In this document: one piece after another, positions 59,729 through 64,000 of the stretch
How positions within the stretch are numbered: position 1 is the stretch's first letter
Layout: the number at the start of each line of letters is the position of its first letter
From: Chamaecrista fasciculata
Taxonomy: Eukaryota; Streptophyta; Magnoliopsida; Fabales; Fabaceae
Length of the DNA: 64,000 nucleotides
Reading direction: 5' to 3'
NCBI GenBank assembly: GCA_003254925.1
Contig: QANZ01015968.1
Location: forward strand, 53,366-117,365
Made by a program: the position numbers and the translations under genes
The notes under the pieces: model-generated
Databases searched by the model: none
What the model was told of the DNA's origin: nothing
The model's input: only the letters and a program-made list of their open reading frames with translations

Positions 59729-60308
59729 AAAAAATTATTAATTAACTATTATTTTTAATATGTTAAATAAAAAGAAGGAAAGATTTTTCTTCAAAGATTT
59801 ATCCATTAATAGATAAAAGTATTCTTAATATCCTAAAATATAAGATCAGTTTCAGTTGTACCCCTAAAGTTTTTCTTAGGTTAATTGTAATTCTAATATT
59901 TCATATTTGAGTGAATTATACCTCTAATATTTTATATTTGAATCAATGGTACTCCAAGTTGGGGGTATTATTGTCACAAAAATGGGAGTATAATTGACTC
60001 AAAAAATTTTAGGGGTACAACTGAAACTTATATACCTTATACTTTAGGGGTACCAAGAGTACTTTTGCCTTCATTAATAACTTAACTGTATGTATAAATG
60101 TGTAAAGATAAAACACGTTGACATCAGTTGATCCATATATAGCTCACCTACATAGTGGAGAAAGGTTTTTGATTGTTGTTGTTGTTGTTGCTTTTACCTC
60201 TAGACCAAAAATTAATTATTCTGTTTTTGCCTAAACTTAAAATTAATGTTCTATTACTACTAAAAACTCGTATATTTAATTATTTGAATTTCTATAAATA
60301 ATTTACAG
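59729..60308. repeat. MITE 59816-60069 and AT-rich sequence before the P450 exon
   Basis: 59816-60069 starts ataaaagtattcttaat and ends accaagagtacttttgcc, a diverged copy of the MITE at 52856-53087. A (gtt)n run is at about 60175-60193. The last bases (ctataaataatttacag) are the acceptor of the P450 exon. No P450 exon 1 was seen. Confidence 0.5.
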
Positions 60309-61747
60309 GTAAGAGTTCTTTCTTTTGGTACGGTCCAATGCCAGTGGTGCATATTACAAGTCCAGAAGAGATAAAGGACGTTTTTCAAAAGATTTCTGAA
60401 TTTCAAAAGCCTCCAAGCAATCCTCTTGTAAAACTTCTAATTACTGGGCTAGTAAATTACGACGGTGAAAAGTGGGCTAAACACAGAAGGATTATCAATT
60501 CTGCATTTCATCTTGAAAAGTTGAAGGTATAAATATTTCATTATTTTCTCTTCCTATCCATCACTATTTTCTTTTTCTATTTTTTCTAATTAATTAATGA
60601 AGTTTTTTTATTGGAAATTTGGCATATACTGTTCATCTCTAGATTTTTAAATTAAAATTTTTTATGAAAACTTATTTTTATTTGTATTTTAGAAAAAAAA
60701 TAAAATAAGAGTCGAATGTTCAAATTGGTCATATATGTGTATACCCTTAAGTTCATTTTGGTTCTAAATTTTTCAAAAGTTTAATATTGGTTCTATATTT
60801 ATCTTCTTTCAAATTCAAATGTAACGAGTTTAAAGCTACATGTTGCTTTGATAAGTGATTTCTCTATCAAGTTAGGATCGTCAAAAAATAAGGTCAAATC
60901 AAGTCTTGGAAATAATGAATTGCTCGTTTCACGATCAAATAAGTAAAGTTGGTCATATATCTCTCATTTCAAGTCTGAACGCGATGAATTCAGAGTTATT
61001 GGTTACTCTTAGTGACTCCATTTTCTACTAAATTGGGACCATCAATAAATGAGGTCAAATCGGATTTGAAAGTGAGTTTGGGACAAAAAAATAAAAAGAA
61101 TTGATCTCAAATCCATTTTCGTGTTATTTGACTTCTTTTGTTGACAATAGCAGAAAAAAGAACGCATGAAGAGAAATCTATAACATAAACTCCTTGCATT
61201 TGAAACTTGAAACAAGAGAGATATGACCAACTTTACTTGTTTAACCATAAAATGAGCGGTCCATTTTCGAGACTCAATTTGACATTATTTGGTAACGGCC
61301 CCAATTAGATAAAGAAAATATTCTGAAAAATGCTTTTATAGATATTCATCTCGACATCCAAAATTAAAAGCAAAGAAAACATTTTTAAAACTATATATGA
61401 TAGAGAGTATATACGTATGTGTAATGTGTGCAATATTTTGTACTTGAAATTTAAATTTGTTGGTTGCATATATATATATATATATATATATTTGCAGCTT
61501 ATGTTACCAGCATTCTATGAGTGTTGTAACGAAGTGATAAGCAAATGGAAGAAGTTAGCATTTGAGAGTGAAAAGGGTAGTTTTGAGATAGATGTGTGGG
61601 CTTGCTTCCAAAACATGACAGGAGATGTTATTTCTCGAACTGCATTTGGAAGTTGTTACGAAGAAGGCAAAAGAATATTCCTGCTCCAAACTGAAGAAAC
61701 CCATCTTGCCCTTTCGGCCCTAAGTTCTATTTATATTCCAGGATGGA

Positions 61748-61748
<1 letters not shown>
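60309..61748 (+). pseudogene. CYP72A-like cytochrome P450, exons 2 and 3 only (partial gene or remnant)
   Basis: Exon 2 is 60309-60526 (acceptor ttacag, donor gtataa) and exon 3 is 61498-61748 (acceptor ttgcag, donor gtaaat). Both are open and phase-compatible. Exon 2 reads KSSFFWYGPMP, SPEEIKDVF, FQKPPSNPLVKLL and GEKWAKHRRIINSAFHLEKLK, which includes the C-helix WxxxR. Exon 3 reads MLPAFYECCNEVISKW, DVWACFQNMTGDVISRTAFGS and IYIPGWR. These are typical of CYP72A monooxygenases (about 510-525 aa), heme enzymes of the ER membrane. Exon 1 (membrane anchor) is not found in the 8 kb upstream; the exons with the oxygen-binding (AGxET), ExxR and heme-Cys motifs are not found before the window ends. 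Either the introns are inflated by transposons or this is a remnant. Confidence 0.82.
60700..61330. repeat. Foldback debris in the intron between P450 exons 2 and 3
   Basis: Phrases such as 'aaattggtcatatatg', 'ttcattttggttctaaa' and 'caagagagatatgaccaactttacttg' match the MITE families in the L18a-like introns and at 28542-28976. Ends are not clear. A (TA)n run sits directly before exon 3 at about 61468-61490. Confidence 0.45.
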
Positions 61749-61787
<39 letters not shown>

Positions 61788-63105
61788 TATATGTTTTTGG
61801 CTAAAGTGCACTTTTGGTCCCATAACTTGTTGGAGTTGTTACCTGAAAACAAAAGAAACACTAAAACAAGAACAAACCGTTAATAATATAAAATGTGTGG
61901 TCCTGGGCTGAGGTACGGATATCTCGCTTTCTTTAGAGTAATTCACGTCTCTCACGGGTTGATTTCTTTATATCACCCGGTGCAGTGGGTACACAGACGC
62001 GTTACCTCCAGGATACAACAGCCCAGTACTCACATGTTTGATTTATCACCTCTGCACAAAGGAGATAAATAGGACTCTCACTCCCACACCTCTTTTCTCT
62101 ATCGAAATATATAAAAAATGTCATAAAATATTTTACAAATAGCATATGACTATATCTCACATATCATCCCTACACATATAACATTTTAACATATATTTAC
62201 ATCCACTTTCTCACTAGCTTTTTTCCCACGGCCATACCCACATATATATATATATATATAGGCAAAACACCTTTTTGTGCCTCTGACGTTTGCAGTGATT
62301 TTCAGTTATGCCCCTAATGTTTCATTTTGTTCAAGCGTGCCCTCAATGTGAAACTAACGTTTCAATTATGCCCCCAATTTTGACTCAATGCCCATGTGGC
62401 AATTTTTTTACTTATGTGTCATTTTTTTGGTCTGACGTGGCATAATGACTGGACATTCATATTTTTTTTTCCACCGTGGCATGATGACTGGATTTACATT
62501 TTTGAACATAAAAATTGAGTAAACTAGCAAATCAGTCACTGGATTTACATTTTTCATCATCTTCATTCATTTTAGTCCTAAATCCTCAAAATAAAATTGT
62601 AAAGTGTCTCAAAACTCTTCCAAACATTCCAATTTAGTCCTTAAAAATATTAAAAACCCTAAAACCTAAGCCCTAAACTCTAAACCCTAAAACCCTAAAC
62701 CCTAAAATCCAAAAATTGTAAAGTGTCCCAAAACTCTTTCAAACATTCAAATTTAGTCCTTAAAAGTATTAAAAACCCTAAAACCTAAACCCTAAACCCT
62801 AAAACCTTAAAATCCTAAAATTGTAAAGTGTCTCCAAACTCTTCCAAACATTCCAATTTAGTCCTTAAATGTATTAAAAACCCTAAAACCTAAACCCTAA
62901 ACCCCAAACTCTAAACCCAAAAATTATAAACCCTAAAATCTACACCCTAAACCCTAAAAAAATATAATTTGAGTTCATTCATTTGTTAGAATTAACCAAA
63001 TTCTTATCATCCCAAACATCACTACCTTCACCATCTTCACTAGTCATAATCATAATTCCAGAATCTTCATTATCCCCAACCCTAACTTCACTACTCTCAC
63101 CTTCT
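61749..63105. repeat. Repeats downstream of P450 exon 3, with AAACCCTAAA-rich tandem units
   Basis: A (TA)n run follows the exon. From 61799 a MITE-like end ggctaaagtgcacttttggt is broken at about 61829 by tgttggagttgttacctg, which might start another LTR; no partner end was found. At about 62263 another foldback-style end begins (ggcaaaacacctttttgtgc). 62560-62950 holds three tandem units of about 110-120 bp (aattgtaaagtgtc, caatttagtccttaaa, then aaccctaaaaccctaaa), inverted relatives of the units at 58985-59400. No P450 exon. Confidence 0.5.
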
Positions 63106-64000
63106 TGATGGAGATTGTGCCCTAGGGCCAATCATTTTATTTATGTGTTATTTGAACATATATATATTTTTGATTAATTTATAGAGATAAATTATGTTGT
63201 TATCATATTATTAGCGTGTTTACTATGATAGCGTCCTTGATTGATTATAAGATAATTAATCTAAAACTGTCCCTGGTCGATCATTCACGTGGGAACGTAA
63301 ATGAACTAAGACCAGCATGACCTCGGTGTATAGAGATACATGCACTAGATGCTTCTCGAGAGCCATGGTGCAATTTTGTAAGGGTTACAAAATTGCTGGA
63401 CCGACCCGGAGAGTCCTGCATGGGTTTAGTCATAAGCGAGCCTCTCCTGTACACCTGTCACGATAGCCTTAGACCTGAGGTCTTGACTATTCCGGCATTG
63501 TAGTTGTCAAACTTTGGCCTAGTCCAACGTTACCCGTAGCAGGGTAGCCATACAGGCTAGGTACGGGTTTGGTTGATTACCCTGTGAAGGAATGTGGTTG
63601 ACCAAGATGGGATTTTGTCCCTCATTTAAGATGAGAGATATTTAACTGGCGCCCTCGATGAGTCTGTCCAAGAAATGCGTGGCCACGCTGGGAATTGGGA
63701 CTAACTCAGGAAATCGAGAAAGTTGTGGTTTGGATTTTGGATGACATTCCCGTGCCAGATCCATGACCAAAATATCGTGAGACAATAGGGATTATGACAA
63801 GGTGGTATTTAGGTTAAAATCGTTAAAGTTGTTAAAGCGATAACTCTCGTGTTTTGGGTTAGTCGTGATGGCTTGCTAGAGTCCGCTCACGACTTGTAAG
63901 TCATAAAGATGACTTGCTGCCAACTTCACGTGAGGCCTACTGGGTCACACATGAGCAGGATCAAGATGCTAATTTTTGGGACACGAATTAGGGTTAATTC
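63106..64000 (+). mobile_element. Copia-type LTR (copy 3), inverted, runs off the window edge
   Basis: Starts TGATGGAGATTGTGCCCTAG, the exact complement of the right end of copy 1, and follows copies 1 and 2 in reverse complement to the last base (ggaccgacccggagagtcct, gtgaggcctactgggtcaca). The 5-mer before it is cttct. Whether it is a solo LTR or the 5' LTR of a complete element cannot be decided here. Confidence 0.85.

Noticed and set aside
62640..62960. Interstitial telomere array
   Set aside because: The aaaccctaaa runs are irregular and mixed with a repeated non-telomeric segment; they are part of a dispersed repeat unit.
1..64000. tRNA, rRNA, snRNA genes and CRISPR arrays
   Set aside because: Looked for cloverleaf A/B boxes, rRNA conserved cores and regular short spaced repeats by eye; none seen. 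A tRNA-scan would be needed to exclude a degenerate copy.

Overview
The window is nuclear DNA of a flowering plant, most likely a eudicot. It has AT-rich intergenic DNA, multi-exon genes with GT-AG introns, plant-specific gene families (a CYP72A-type cytochrome P450, an F-box/FBD-type gene, a '60S ribosomal protein L18a-like' small membrane protein) and a very high load of nested transposons. Nothing bacterial, organellar or viral was seen, and no tRNA, rRNA or CRISPR.

Host genes are sparse. (1) 6942-11463 (+) is a four-exon gene for a ~145-aa proline-rich two-helix membrane protein of the L18a-like family; its introns are filled with small foldback elements. (2) 49166-52396 (+) is a three-exon F-box/LRR-FBD-type gene of ~485 codons that reads open throughout. 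(3) 60309-61748 (+) holds only exons 2 and 3 of a CYP72A-like P450; exon 1 is not recognisable upstream, and repeats fill the rest of the window downstream.

Two large Ty3/Gypsy elements of the Tat/Ogre type dominate. Gypsy-1 (12221-25320, + strand) has a truncated 5' LTR, gag-protease, a probable Ogre-like intron between protease and reverse transcriptase, a decayed pol, and an extra ORF on the opposite strand (aORF, 23574 down to 21289). Gypsy-2 (30633-47122, - strand) is complete from LTR to LTR with a perfect 5-bp target duplication (ttaaa). Its gag-pol runs leftward from 46335 to 40641, and its aORF runs rightward from 31944 to 40168. Both are dead: frameshifts, stop codons and nested insertions. 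Gypsy-2 landed inside a ~1-kb tandem duplication and split it.

Later insertions sit inside these elements. Two ~2.1-kb Copia-type solo LTRs with perfect 5-bp duplications lie in Gypsy-1 (14900-17000) and in the Gypsy-2 aORF (36978-39116); a third copy, in the opposite orientation, runs off the right edge (from 63106). A hAT element (33283-35998, 8-bp duplication) interrupts the Gypsy-2 aORF and is itself interrupted by a MULE-type foldback element (33504-35251). A second hAT-type MITE (32242-32871) lies just upstream in the same aORF.

DNA transposons are abundant elsewhere. The clearest is a Pack-MULE at 27020-28270, with ~240-bp inverted repeats and a perfect 9-bp duplication. It carries the N-terminal part of a DUF2828-type plant gene and is nested in a hAT-type element (26846-28483). 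Several families of long-arm foldback MITEs recur through introns and intergenic DNA. No novel multi-gene functional system was found. The points most worth attention are the antisense ORFs with an apparently shared intron in both Tat elements, the Pack-MULE, and the nesting order that lets the insertions be dated relative to each other.
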